Under the pieces are notes generated by a model. That model was not told where the DNA came from, made no database searches, and saw nothing but the letters and a program-made list of their open reading frames with translations. Below are positions 22,901 to 34,900 of a stretch of DNA of 64,000 nt, piece after piece. The stretch is from Yamagishiella unicocca (Eukaryota; Chlorophyta; Chlorophyceae; Chlamydomonadales; Volvocaceae). How positions within the stretch are numbered: the first letter of the stretch is position 1; every line of letters begins with the position of its first letter. The stretch is from contig BDSL01000058.1 in NCBI GenBank assembly GCA_003116995.1, positions 434,001 through 498,000 of the forward strand, read 5' to 3'. Made by a program: the position numbers and the translations under genes.

Positions 22901-25900
22901 CTTCCCAACAGCCGCGCACCCCCAGGATGCTGAGGTTGCCGGAATGCTGAGGTTGTCTGAGCCCGCCAGTGTAACCCTGTGCTCCCACAGAACGTGACCA
23001 ATCCTCTGCCACCTACTGATTTTCCCACTAATTTTCCTACTAATTTTCCTCCTTTGTGCCAGGCCACGGCTTTCCCCTCTAACCCCTCCCCCCGGTCCGT
23101 TTCATAGTCGATTCTACTTATCTCTGGAGAGCCGACCTACGGTCTCCCTCTCATCCTATCCAGTCCGCCGCGCCGATTTCGCCCCCACCCCGGCCCCCAC
23201 CTCCACCGTCGCGTAAAACGGTTTTTACAACCCACCTCCAGCTCGTGGCTGGCCGCCTCCGCCCGCAGCTCCTCCAGCTCCTGCATGGCTGCCCGCATGT
23301 CCTCCGCAGCCAGCCGCAGCAGGTCCGCCTCCGCCCGGTCACGCAGCGCCGCCTCCCGGTCGCGAGCCGCCTCCTCGCGCCACTGAGCCGCCTCCGCCTC
23401 GGCGTCCTTTAGCCGGGTCATCAGCGGCCAGTAGCTGCGGACCAGCTCGGCGTTCTTGCGGATCAGCCTGAGGGTCCAGGGAGGGAAAGGGGAGGGGCCG
23501 GCGCGGCGCGGTGCATGGGGAGCAGAGATGAAAGGAGCCGCAGGGCTTGGATGTTTGAGGGGTATGAGAGGAAACCCGTAGGGACGCTTTAGGGGGACTG
23601 GGTAGGACAAAACGTCACGGCTGTTCCGACATGGAGAATACTGAATCGCAGCATCCGCACGGCTCAGGGCCGCCCGTCCAGTCACACTGCAAGGCGGGTG
23701 AGCTACACATGCTGCGCCCCCTCCCGCCCGTCCCCTGCACGCCCCTCACCCTCCTCGCCCACCGCCCCGACCCCGCACCTCCTGTTGGTCTCCTCCAGGT
23801 CCTCCATGGCCATGCGGCCGCCCTCGTACTTGGCCTTCCAGCGGGCCGCCGTCTTCTTGCTCTGCGCCGCGGACTCGTCGGAGCCCTTCACCGCCGCCTG
23901 CAGAGCCGCCACCTCCTGGCGCAGGGCCTCGTTGGCGGAGCTGCAGCGGTACAAGTACGTCCAGGGAGGGCACGGGGGTAAACCGCCGTGATGGACGTGG
24001 CGTGGTGTTTTTTGTGTATGGGAGCTGCGGCCAGTTGGTTTCGGTAACCCCCCCGTCCAAGCACCAGCGCCAGCCCCCCCTCACCGCTGCTCATCCAGCT
24101 CGTGCATCTTGACCACGAAGTCCGCGTGCATCAGGTTGAAGGCGCGGGTCTTGTCCGACAGCAGCCGACCCAGCTCGTCCGGGTCCAGCAACGACACGTC
24201 AGCAAGCACGCCCTCCGTGGCGCTGTCGGCAGCGGCGGCGCCGCCCGCGCTGGCGGCGCCGTCGGGGGTCCCCGCCCGCGCCATGCCCTCCTGCGACGGC
24301 TGCCAAGCCCGCGACCCGCCACTGGTGCCAGCGCCCGTGCCCATGCCCGTGGGGTGCAGGCCCGGGGACCCGGTGCCCGGCGGCGTGCCACCCGTGGAGG
24401 CGCCGGCGTCGCTGGGTTCGGGCGTGTTCCCGGAGAGGAGGCCCAGCACGGCGGCGCGGCGGCGGTTGAGGTTGCGGACGGTGTCCTGCAGCTCCCCCGA
24501 CATCCGCTCCAGCTCCTTGATCTGGACGGGGGGAAGGGGAAGGGGATGGCGGTGGGTATGGCGGGGCGGGGCGGGAGGGGTTGCGGGAGTGTGCGTGCGC
24601 GCGTGAGTGTACGGTATTAGTGTGTGTGGGAGGAGGCGATGGTGACTTGCTGGTCAGGCGAAACAGGAGGGGTAACCCCCGCTCGCAACTGCACCCCCTG
24701 ATGTTCTTTCTTGCTGTTTTACCGTTGCCATGCACCATGCACGCAGACCCCGCTCTAGGCTCCCCACCATGAAGGCAACACGCTACATGGGCTCGGCTCG
24801 GCATTCCCAACTTTATGCAAGCACGCAGGCCCGAGATGCCTGGCCCCACCCCCATCACCCTCACCCCCTCGCCCTCACCCCCTCGCCCTCACCCCCTCGC
24901 CCTCACCCCGACCTGGTACCTGGAAGAACTGCGCCGACAGCGTGGCGTTCTGCTCCGAAACTATGGCCTTCAGGTCGCCCAGGTGCGCCTCCGCCGCCAC
25001 CGCGCGCGCCTCCGCCGCCTCCGTGGCCGCCCTCGCGGCGTCCAGCTGGCGCTCAATTGTGGCCACCTGGACCGCGTGGCGGGCCATGTTGGTGACGAGC
25101 TGCTCGTTGGCGCTGTGCAGCGTGTGGACCTCGCCTGCGGGAGAGGGGCAGGGCGTCGGAGGGGGGCAGGGCGTCGGAGGGGGTGTATAAAAACCGTTTT
25201 ACGCAACGGGACAGGATAGTCGGAGGGGGGAGAGGGAGGAACCGCTGGACACGACATGAGGGGAAGAGAGATGATACAGCGGGTCGGGTCGGAGGGGGTA
25301 AAGGAAAATTCCGCGAATCCAAGGCCGACAAACCAAGGGCGATGAAGGTGGGGGTCCAGGCGAGAGGCAAGCGTAGGAAACCAGTGAGGCGTGGACGGGG
25401 CATGGCGTGGGGGGAGGGGGACGAGCGGAGGGTGGAAAGCGGGTTTGCTTGTGTGAAACACATCGAGGTGCCGATGGTCGCTGCGCTCACCCTCCAGCCG
25501 TGACGCCGCCTGCTGCACGTGCCGTGTGGCCAGCATGTTGTCGATGTTTTGTTTGACGAAGTCCTCCAGCCGGAACTGGGGGGGGAGGGACCCAGGGGAG
25601 GCGGGTCAGAGGGGAACCATGAGGGGAACCGCACACGCATACGGCATCCAACCGTCGACAGAAAGAACACGTGGAGACGTTTCCGTGGGCCTCCAGGCTC
25701 GCCCGGCCCTCACGGGGGACCACCCGGTGCCCTCACCGGGACCACCCGGTGCCCTCACCACCAGCACCACCCCCTACCCGGCACGTCCCGAGTCCTTACC
25801 TGCAGCTGCTCCTTCTCCCGCCTGAGCGCCTCCAGCTCCTCAGCCCCCTGGTCCACAGCCCGCAGCGCCGCGTTCTTGTCCGCCAGCATGCTCGTCATCT

Positions 25901-28900
25901 CGCTGTCAAACACGATCTGCGGGCGGGGAGCGGTTGGGGGGTGGCACAGGCGATAGGACGGGGGAGGGGGGGCATAAAAACCGGTTACGCGACATGCGTT
26001 GCGTAGGTCAAGCCGAAGGCGTAGAACCGGATCGACCTGGGTCGGAATCGGATCGAGCTGGATCGAGGTTGATCGCATCAGGGAGGGCAGCGCAGGCAGC
26101 TCATCAGCTCGCAACCCACTCGCCACCTGCGCCTCCAAGTCCCGACCCAAACCCAAACCCGAACCACGCCACCCCATCACGGCCCTTTCTTCCCCGCCTC
26201 CCTCTCCCCACCCACCAGCAGCGCCTCGTCCCAAAGCGACGCGTACGCCCGGAACACGTTCTCCAGCAGCTCCTGCCTCAGCGGCGACCCCACACCCAGG
26301 ACCAATGAGGCGCCGCTGCTGCGGTCCCCCACCGCGATGTCCAGCAGCGACTCCACGTCCGTGAAGAAGCCCACGCTGTACGAGTAGAGCAGGCGGTAGA
26401 GGGAGATGATGTCGCGCTCCTGGGAGGGGTGGAGGGTTTGGTAGCGGGAGGTTTGGGAGGGAGGGAGGGAGGGAGGGACGGGGTTGGGGTTGCACGACGG
26501 GGTTTCGGGAGGGATACCGGAACAGGACCCGTCATTCAAAGCGACGCGGTTGGGGCATAAACGAAAGAGGGCGCAGAGGCAGAGGCAGGGAGCGTGCGGG
26601 AGCTAGGCACCTGTCCGGTCAAAGCAGCAGCACGTGTACGGTACGTTGGCCAGGGTCTCTTCCCTTCGCGCAGCACCCTCCCTACACGATGACGCGCACA
26701 CGCACACGCGCTCGCACCTCCATCCGGTACCGGTTCTTGAGCGCCTCCGGCCCCAGCGGCCCCCGCAGCAGCCGCTGCTGGATCTCCGGGTGGCCCCAGC
26801 TGCCGTCCGCGCGGAGGTCCCACTCGCCCATACCCGCAGCGATGCTCTTCTGCAGCGCCGCGGACAGGTCTGCAAGGGTGCCCGCGGCGCCACCGCGGTT
26901 GCGCGGCCGGCCTCCAGCTAGGCTGCTGCTCAAGCTGGCTGTGGTTCCGGGGCGGGAGGACGCTATGCCGGAGAGCGGGCTGGCGGTGCCGCCGCCGATG
27001 GAGCGATTGATGGTCTGGGAGGCGAAGGTGGGGCTGGGGACGCCGGAGGCGTGCTGGGAGAGGGCGGCGGGGGAGGCGATGGGGGCGGGGGTGGGGCTGC
27101 CGCTGCGGAGGCCGGGGCTCAGCAGGTCGGGGAAGGGTTCGGACTGGCTGGGTGGGGTGCGGTTGGTGCGGTAGAGGCGCTGGAGGAGCTGAGCGGCGGT
27201 GGTGGCTTGCTGCTGCAGCGGCTGGCTCGGGCTCTGGTTCTGGAGCTGCTGCAGCGACGGCCTGTAGCCCTGCGGCGGCTGCAGCTGCGGCTGGTCGCCT
27301 TCCGACGGCGCGGACGCGCTGCTCATGACCGTCGGATCCGGCGGGTACGCACCCGCTGACGCCGTACCGTCGTACAGTTGTGATGGAACCCCCCCGAGCG
27401 CATCTAGAGGGATCGGTGGGGGCAGCGCCGTGGGGTACGGCAGCAGATCCACTGACGTGGCCGCCGGGGCGTGCCCCGGGACCCAGACCGGGAGGGCCGC
27501 AGCTCCAGGGAGGGCGGCGTGCAGCGGGGGGTTGATGGCCGCGACGGCGAAGGGGCCCGGGACGTGACTGTGGCTGTGAGCGTGGATGAGGCCGTGGCCG
27601 CGTGCTGCCGGGAAGGTGGCGGACAGGGGGTCGAAGGGTGGCGAGGCGGGCGCCGTTTCGGGCCGGCTGGCAGTGGCGCCGGCGCCGGTGAGGGGCACAA
27701 AGTACTTGGGGAAGGTGGCGGAGTTGGAGGACCTGCGGGGGGCCAAGAAGGCCAGGTGGGCGGGCGTGTGCGCGTCACGGCGGGGGCGGGGTCGTGAGTA
27801 TCCCACCAAGGGGGGCAGCCAAGAAGAGGAGAGCTGGGGGCGAGTCGCATCGGGGAACATCGTGTGACGGGCGAGGCGGGGCGGAAGTACCCGTGTTACC
27901 GCTATCATGGCTTCACAGCATCGTGAAGGTGATGGTGCACTGGTGCACAGACAGGTACACCAGCCCATACAGCAACGCCTCACCCGTTGCCCCACACAGC
28001 GGGCCGAACCGCACCTGCTCACGGAGGCGCCGCCGCCGCCGCCACCGCTGCCCCCGCCACCGCTGCCCCCGCCCCCGCTGGCACCGCCGCCGCCGACCGA
28101 CAGCCCAATGCCCTCCAGCGCGGGCACCTCCCGGCTGGTTCGCTGGGAGATGCTGCGAGTGCTGGAGCCGGCACCACGTCGTGTCGCCCATGCAGTTCCG
28201 GAGCCGCCGCCGCCGCTGCCACTACTGCCATTGGCCTGCAGGACAGTGGGCCAAGGAGATAGGGCCAGTACCGCGCAACACGCACCCGCTTAGCGGGGCC
28301 TCCAACAGACGCCAGCATGGGTGGGCCTTCAACCGTCAACCGCCAACCGCCACTCCGCGCGTTCATCTCCCACTAATGCCCTTGGGGTGGCATACGCCTC
28401 TCGCCCTTCCCACGACCCTCAATGGCCGTCGCAGCAACACGACACCCCTCTCGCCCCTCCGTCCCTTCCCGCCCTTCTCACCCCTGCCTCACCTCCCCGC
28501 CTGCCTGCAGGCTTCTAAATCCTAAACCCTAAACCCCGCATGTCCCATACGCCACCCCCCTCCCTCGCGTGCTCGTCTCCAGCATCCAGGCCCCACCGGG
28601 TCAAACCCTCCAGCAGCACAGCTGCCCAGCCGGCGGCCGCACAGCACTGCACGCTGACCAGCCAACCATCCGCCCACCCTCCCCTCCTTGTCACCCGTCC
28701 CCCCCCGCTCTGTCCCGCTCCGCTCTGCTTAGCTCCGCACCTGCGTAAGGCCCGCGTAGCCCTGCTGCACGCCCTCCGCACCAGGACTGCCTCCGCCTGC
28801 GCCGGCCAGCGAGCGACCGACCGTGCCTATGCTGGCCTGCGGCGGCGAGCCCCACGTGGGCGACTGCGCCCCCCCGTCCCAGCTGTGGTGCTGCTGGCCG

Positions 28901-29567
28901 CCCTCGGACTGCCCGCCGCCCCAAACCGACACCTGGGAGCAGCAGCACGGCAGCAGCGGGGACACGCCTGCCTTCAGCGTGACACCACACGCCACCAGCA
29001 CGACAGCTTACGAAGGGCCGCTGGACTGTCGGCGTCACCAGCGAGAGATTCCGGAGGGGGGGGGGGTCACACACAGGTAGCCAGGAGCTCCTGAGGAACT
29101 CCAGGGGAACCGCTCTGCCGGGAGATGCCCGCGGCTTTCAGTTTCCTCCTCAGGCTTCTGGGCGAGGCGATGCCGTTCCAAGCGCCCATCCGCGCGCCTG
29201 TTTCCTGACCCACATGCCCACACCGGCAGCCGCCTCCCCTTCATTACGAGCACACACGTGCGCACCGCGCACCGCCCACGCACCGATGCTGACGTGCCGG
29301 ATCTCCCCGTTCCAGAGCCGCCCTGCTGCTGCTGCTGCTGCTGCAGTGCATTCCCCTCCAGCGCCAGCATCTGCGACTGCCCCCCGACTCCAGCTGCCCC
29401 CTGGAAGCCCCGGATGCGGGTGAACTTGCTGCGGTAGGCCCCGGGCTGCTGGGCGCCAGGGCTCCCGGGGGAACCCGAGGTGTCGGAGCCCGGAGGGTGG
29501 TGGGATTGGGGCTGGGAGTGGGGGTGGCCAGCGCCGGGCCGGCTGCGGTTGCCGCCAGCGGAGCCAC
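16998..29567 (-). CDS. Very long coiled-coil protein (about 2,250 residues), family not recognised; first exon not found
   Basis: About 21 exons join on the minus strand from 29567 to the stop at 16998. The first part (exons to about 26716) is disordered: Ser/Pro/Gly/Gln-rich with a poly-Gln run, a stretch of two GGGGS blocks within poly-Gly (about 28030-28095), and Pro/Gln segments. A short ordered block follows: NRYRMEERDIISLYRLLYSY, SVGFFTDVESLLDIAV and LENVFRAYASLWDEALL. After this come long heptad-type helices, for example LEALRREKEQLQ, FVKQNIDNMLATRHVQQAAS, NEALRQEVAALQAAV, RQKLESVVRQLEAANLELTT and DEAMEERLRQARFEAEAMRK, broken by Ser/Gly/Thr linkers (SGTGSGG type). Length, heptads and lack of any enzyme motif suggest a structural cytoskeletal, basal-body or ciliary protein, but that is inference. 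The 29567 exon begins in phase 1, so an upstream start exon is missing from this model. Confidence 0.75.
28513..28538. repeat. Interstitial CCCTAAA telomere-like pair in an intron
   Basis: CTAAATCCTAAACCCTAAACCCC, about three imperfect units, lies between the coiled-coil gene exons at 28014-28242 and 28730-28933. Too short to be more than a small interstitial copy. Confidence 0.5.
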
Positions 29568-30677
29568 CTGGTAAGGCAGGGGTCGGAGTTGCGCGGGTGC
29601 AGGTGCGGTTCGGGGGAGGTTGAGGGCAGAGGGCAGGGAGTTGTGGGCTAGCCAGGAGGATATGTAAAGGATCCGCGAATCCACGGCTGACAAACCAAGG
29701 GGGAGCGCGCGTCAGGGGGCTGGATTCAGGGGCTGGATGAGAGTCGCGTTTGATAGGGTAAAAGGGGATGTGGAGAGCGCGTGGGTTGATACGTGGGGCG
29801 GGGGCGCGAGAGGTTACACAGGAGGGGTTACCCTACGAGCAGGTGAAACGTGTCGCTGCGTTGACTACGAGGGGACAGCGGTGGAGACGTGGAGACGTCC
29901 CGAAAAGGCATAAACCTTCGAGCGTTGATGGTGCCCGCTATTCCTCGCTATCCGTGCGCGTGAGGTTACCGTACGCAGCTCGCGCCTACACGGCTGGGCG
30001 CTCAGCCTCGCCAGCACCTCGTGCTGGCGTGGAATGAGCGCAAGCATAAACAGTTCCTGAATTGTGGCAGGTATATTGTATCCTGCCCGCTGCACACGAA
30101 CACAGGTCGCGCACATGTCGCCTACTTACCAGCGGCCTGCACAAGAGGCGCTCGCGAAGACAACATCAATGGTAGAGGCTTAACCTTTGGTGTCCGCTGG
30201 TCATCGCGATCGTCCCTTGAACCGCCCGAGCTCACCCCCGCTAGGGGTGGCAACGCGCTCGATGACATTTCGCGCCTTGGGCGTCTAAGGGCAAACCTCC
30301 AGGTCAATTATTATGATGGTGTTGTCTGTGTTCACACATGTTCGCACGTAAATTTGGGCCTCTATGGGCAACTGGGTGAAGTGGACAACTCCCAGTTTGT
30401 TGAGAAGTCATCAGCGAGAAGCGTCATTATCACGAATCTTTCTATGTACTATATCATACAACTGCGTCTTTTGGAAAGAGACGTGAATGTCTTACCATAC
30501 TGTCCGTACGGCATCCACTTGTTATGAACCATACTTACTTCCACGCTCACATCAGTCCTCAAGAACGTACCAAGACAACGTGTGAGCTAGTAACTACCTA
30601 CGCTTAGTAACGAGTTCTCCGTTTGGATAGACTCAACGCTTTTGTTTCCGGCTCCCGGCGGCTAGAGAAACGCAAAG
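29568..30677. other. Region between the coiled-coil gene (minus) and TOM5 (plus)
   Basis: It should contain the first exon and promoter of the coiled-coil gene and the TOM5 promoter. A plus-strand open frame at 30021-30527 and a minus-strand one at 29865-30116 have no recognisable features. An introner-like GATCCGCGAATCCACGG module is at 29669-29685. Confidence 0.4.
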
Positions 30678-30851
30678 ATGCTCGCCCTACCTTCAACAAA
30701 GACACAGAACAACTGGGAGAAATGGCTGAAGGATGAATGGAATAACGAGGCCAAGTTTGCAGCCAACCTGCGGCTTGCTCGTGGGGTCAGCGTCTTCTTC
30801 GGGGCCGTATTTGTATTTCGCAACTACGGAGAGGCACTCTTTGGCGCCTAA
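30678..30851 (+). CDS. TOM5: Mitochondrial import receptor subunit TOM5-like protein (57 aa)
   Basis: Small tail-anchored component of the TOM complex in the mitochondrial outer membrane, where it helps pass preproteins to the TOM40 channel. The uninterrupted frame from ATG 30678 to TAA 30849-30851 encodes 57 residues. The N-terminal half is charged and cytosolic-looking (NNWEKWLKDEWNNEAK). It is followed by AANLRLARGVSVFFGAVFVF, a single hydrophobic segment, and the tail RNYGEALFGA. Plant TOM5 has the same layout: a conserved Asn and basic residues just before the segment and an RNYG motif right after it. A small tail-anchored protein that is not TOM5 cannot be excluded, because short proteins give little to match, but the RNYG tail is specific. 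A TGTAA lies at 31448. Confidence 0.78.
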   Translation: MLALPSTKTQNNWEKWLKDEWNNEAKFAANLRLARGVSVFFGAVFVFRNYGEALFGA

Positions 30852-31914
30852 GCAACCTGGATCTGGACACGAACCCTTACGCTGGGCCATGGCGGTGCCA
30901 AGCAACTTTTAGATGATCATAGTCCCATCAAGGAGCGCTACACAGTGTGAGAGGTCATCATGGTAGCAGCAAGGTTTTGCTGAGCTATGATACTGATCCA
31001 AGGTGCCAGACCAACCTGGCGGCCCAAGGGACGACGTGGCGGATAGGGCTGAGAGCTGTGTGTGCGTTGTGGATTGACAACGCAATACGATGGGCCCGGT
31101 AGCCACGTGGTCGGGCGGGTAATGGGCCTGAGTATGATGCTGCGGGGGGGTAAGGGCTGGTCCAGCTGGGCCCCGGGTGGGACGTGTGGCAACAGTCAGC
31201 TAATTGTGGCAGGGCTACGAACTTGCGTCGCCGGAGCTTTCACGCGTGGATGGAATGCTGAGCCAGCTAAACGTGTTTGCGATGGTTCTTATTGTTCACA
31301 ATTGTTTGCTTCTGTTCGAAAACTCATGCACGTGTGTATGCGTGTCGCACATATGCGGCCATGGTCGGTGGAAATGCCGACCGTGGCGTACATACCGATT
31401 TGGCCAACGGTAGGCCGATGAGGATGGGAGGCCCCGCAAATGGAAGCTGTAATGACACACATGACGCCCTCAATCCGTCGCCTTGATCATTCCCAGAATG
31501 GCCTGCGAACGCCCAATCTGCACCCCGCGTCTACAGAATTACCGGTAGCTGCGAGGTTCTGTATAGGAACACCCGTCTGCCCGCTCATATCGTTCAAGTA
31601 CGACGGCAGTTGCCCAAGCAACCTTCTATTGTCATTTGTGTTCGTACGGACGGCGGCCAAGTTTCTGACAGCGACTGGCGGGGTGATGGCCGAGTCAGGG
31701 AAGCCGATGGAGCGCATATAAGGTTCCCTTCCCAACCCCACCCAAAGCCCGTACAGGCGTACATTAGCGCGAGCCCATGCCGCCGTGTACTTACACCCTG
31801 TCGTCACCAACACACGCCCCTCCTCGCGGTCAGACTTTACAACACACGCGATGACAGATGTCAGTGTCAGGCGACGCGCCCAATGGTCTGGGACCCGCTG
31901 TAACAGTTGCTACT
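30852..31914. other. Unassigned interval after TOM5
   Basis: Contains the TOM5 3' region (TGTAA at 31448-31452). A minus-strand open frame at 31487-31813 has a protein-like composition (AVRNLAAVRTNTNDNRRLLG, SYLNDMSGQTGVPIQN) but no recognised domain and no clear splice partners. It could be an exon of an unrecognised gene. Confidence 0.25.
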
Positions 31915-32620
31915 ACCATAATGACCGCCGTCGAGCCAGGTGGTGTTGCTGGTTGCGTCCACTCCTGCACGCGGCTGTGGTGGGGACGATATAATGTTTC
32001 GTTGCGGGGATTCTGGCTCCCATCGATCGGAGTGTGTTTCGGCTTTGCCGCAGACAGCAGTCATCATTCGAAATCTTCTTTGGAACAATGGTGTCTGTGC
32101 CGGCGAATCGTTGATCTCGGCCATGCATTGCGTCGCTGCCCTTTTTTGCACAACTCGCTCCTGACCTTTTAGGGATATGAGCGGCTGCACGGCAGAAGCT
32201 GAGGCGGGAATGGGACTCCACACGGTGCCCTACTGCGGTCGGTTACCGGTCGGCCCCGAGTTGGCTCAGCGCCGAGACCTTCACGTCCTCCCGTCGATAC
32301 TAACTGACTCCAACGCCTCCTGATCCTCCAATTGTTAATAACCGACGACGGCTCGCTCAAAGCCGGCGCCTCCCAGTCCTTCTTGTAAACCGTACAAGGT
32401 TGAGACGGTGAGGAGTGGGGTCGGCAGAGGGATGTGAAAGGTCTTGCTTGTGTGGTCGCCGTGAGCGATGAGCTCCTCTGAAGGCGGCGAAGATCCCATC
32501 CAACCCACACGGATCACTGCCTGGCGCACGATGCCTTCAACCCAAACCCGAGCCCGGCGCATGACGCACTGCCTTGTTACCAAACCCTACCCCTCGCAAC
32601 ACATGGCAGATTATCATGGG
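31915..32620. repeat. Dispersed duplicated block, copy 1
   Basis: Shares long stretches with 47965-49135 in the same orientation: the segment around ATCTTCTTTGGAACAATGG, the segment TCCAACGCCTCCTGATCCTC, and GGCGGCGAAGATCCCATCCA. It ends in a CAACACATGGCAGATT junction that matches the core of the 48-bp minisatellite. No transposase or reverse transcriptase was seen. Confidence 0.85.
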
Positions 32621-33589
32621 GCTAGCTCCATGATGTATACCAGCCAAAGTCCAGATTTGGTGGTAGTGAGAACTACCGGTTAGAGTAAGAGCGAGCCATC
32701 TTGACACAGCGAGCGCTCGACGTCGTACACACAGTTCGACGTCCTATCCTCCAGGCCTCGTCATAGCCATAACCTTCAACCGATGAAACATCAGCGGGAC
32801 CACACAGGTCCACTACCAGTAGCCGAAGCTACCACACACTGACACACAGTCAGTGCGCCCGGTTGCCGAAGCATCCGTTGCACTCCACACAGGAGTGACC
32901 GTCACGCCACACAGGCGTAACTCTGCACTGCGCCACACAGGCGTGATACAACAACTATCCCCCCAGAGTCCTCGTGCTCCACTCGGGGAACGGCGTGATC
33001 GATATACCTAAGATATATATAACGCACGCTGATAGGTGATAGCAAGGAACGATAGTTGCTCCTCGCGGAACGAACACTTTGCCACCTGGCTTTTGCATTT
33101 TGCAGTTATTCACGTCAGCAAACCTTATGAAAACATAATTCATACCGACATGTACTAGAAGTATGGGGCGCCCACGCAAGAAACACGAGAAGTGGCCCCT
33201 TACGGCGGCCGACTACCCCTCCACACAAATCATACCTTGTCATTTATATGCTGTGGAGTATGTTTTACAAGCACACACGCCTACTATCACCGATGTCAAA
33301 CGGAAGCCACTCATGATGTCGTCGGGCCGCATCAGCCATCACCGGAGGCCGCTGGGGACAGCAGGGTCAGGAAAGGACCGTGCTGTTGAGACACCGCAGC
33401 GGCCGCACCTTCCCCCTGGAGGTTGATTGTAAGCGCGTGTCGCAAGCAATTCTAACAGCAACAGTGCGCGTGTCTGAGTCGGCCTCACCGGTGGCGGCAG
33501 CGGCAGAAGTGGCAGCAGCGGCAGTGAGGGACCAACCTCGGAGAGTAATGGCCACAGCAATTCAGGTAGTGAGGGCAGCCGAGGTGGGG
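32621..33589. other. Mixed region with a short CCACACAGGCGT repeat and a small AT-hook-like ORF
   Basis: Three spaced copies of CCACACAGG(C/A)G lie at about 32886-32948. A plus-strand frame from ATG 33163 to 33426 starts MGRPRKKHEK, whose GRPRK is an AT-hook core, but the rest has no features and the frame may be chance. Nothing else was recognised. Confidence 0.25.
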
Positions 33590-34890
33590 TGAACCGCGCT
33601 GTCCATTGGACTACCGTGGGTAAAAAGGAGGGATGAACCGCGCTGTCCAATGGGCTACCGCGGGGGGAAAGGAGGGATGAACCGCGCTGTCCAAAGGGCT
33701 ACCGTGGTAGGATGAACCGCGCTGTCCATGGGGCTACCGTGGGGCAAAAGGAGGGATGAACCGCGCTGTCCATGGGGCTACCGCGGGGGGAAAGGAGGGA
33801 TGAACCGCGCTGTCCTTAGGGCTACCGTGGGGCAAAAGGAGGGATGAACCGCGCTGTCCAAAGGGCTACCGCGGGGGAATGAACCGCGCTGTCCATGGGG
33901 CTACCGCGGGGGGAAAGGAGTGATGAACCGCGCTGTCCATAGGGCTACCGTGGGGCACAAGGAGGGATGAACCGGGCTGTCCAAAGGGCTACCGTGGGGC
34001 ACAAGGAGGGATGAACCGCGCTGTCCAAAGGGCTACCGCGGGGCAAAAGGAGGGATGAACCGCGCTGTCCAAAGGGCTACCGTGGGGGAATGAACCGCGC
34101 TGTCCATAGGGCTACCGTGGGGCACAAGGAGGGATGAACCGCGCTGTCCAAAGGGCTACCGCGGGGGAATGAACCGCGCTGTCCATGGGGCAACCGCGGG
34201 GGCAAAGGAGGGATGAACCGCGCTGTCCATAGGGCTACCGTGGGGCACAAGGAGGGATGAACCGCGCTGTCCAAAGGGCTACCGCGGGGGAATGAACCGC
34301 GCTGTCCATGGGGCTACCGCAGGGGGAAAGGAGGGATGAACCGTGCTGTCCATAGGGCTACCGTGGGGCAAAAGGTGGGATGAACCGCGCTGTCCAAAGG
34401 GCTACCGCGGGGGAATGAACCGCGTTGTCCAAAGGGCTACCGTGGGGGAATGAACCGCGCTGTCCATGGGGCTACCGCGGGGGGAAAGGAGGGATGAACC
34501 GTGCTGTCCATAGGGCTACCGTGGGGCCCAACGAGGGATGAACCGCGCTGTCCAGATGCTACCGTGGGGCACAAGGAGGGATGAACCGCGCTGTCCAAAG
34601 GGCTACCGCGGGGGAATGAACCGCGCTGTCCAAAGGGCTACCGCGGGGGAATGAACCGCGCTGTCCATGGGGCTACCGCGGGGGGAAAGGAGGGATGAAC
34701 CGCGCTGTCCATAGGGCTACCGTGGGGCAAAAGGTGGGATGAACCGCGCTGTCCAAAGGGCTACCGCGGGGGAATGAACCGCGCTGTCCATGGGTCTACC
34801 GCGGGGGGAAAGGAGGGATGAACCGTGCTGTCCATAGGGCTACCGTGGGGCACAACGAGGGATGAACCGCGCTGTCCAATGAGCTACTGC
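33590..34890. repeat. Minisatellite of alternating 35-bp and 44-bp units
   Basis: About 30 tandem copies of GATGAACCGCGCTGTCCA followed by GGGCTACCG(C/T)GGGG. The long form adds an AAAGGAGG-type spacer, the short form runs straight into GGAATGAACC. The two forms recur in a partly regular higher-order pattern. The array ends directly at the first 1.9-kb repeat unit. Confidence 0.95.
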
Positions 34891-34900
34891 GGGGCTACTC

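Noticed and set aside
28513..28538. Telomere or chromosome-end signal
   Set aside because: Only about three imperfect CCCTAAA units within an intron, far from any sequence end.
33590..34890. CRISPR-like array of regularly spaced repeats
   Set aside because: There are no unique spacers; whole units are repeated. The genome is eukaryotic, and no cas genes are present.
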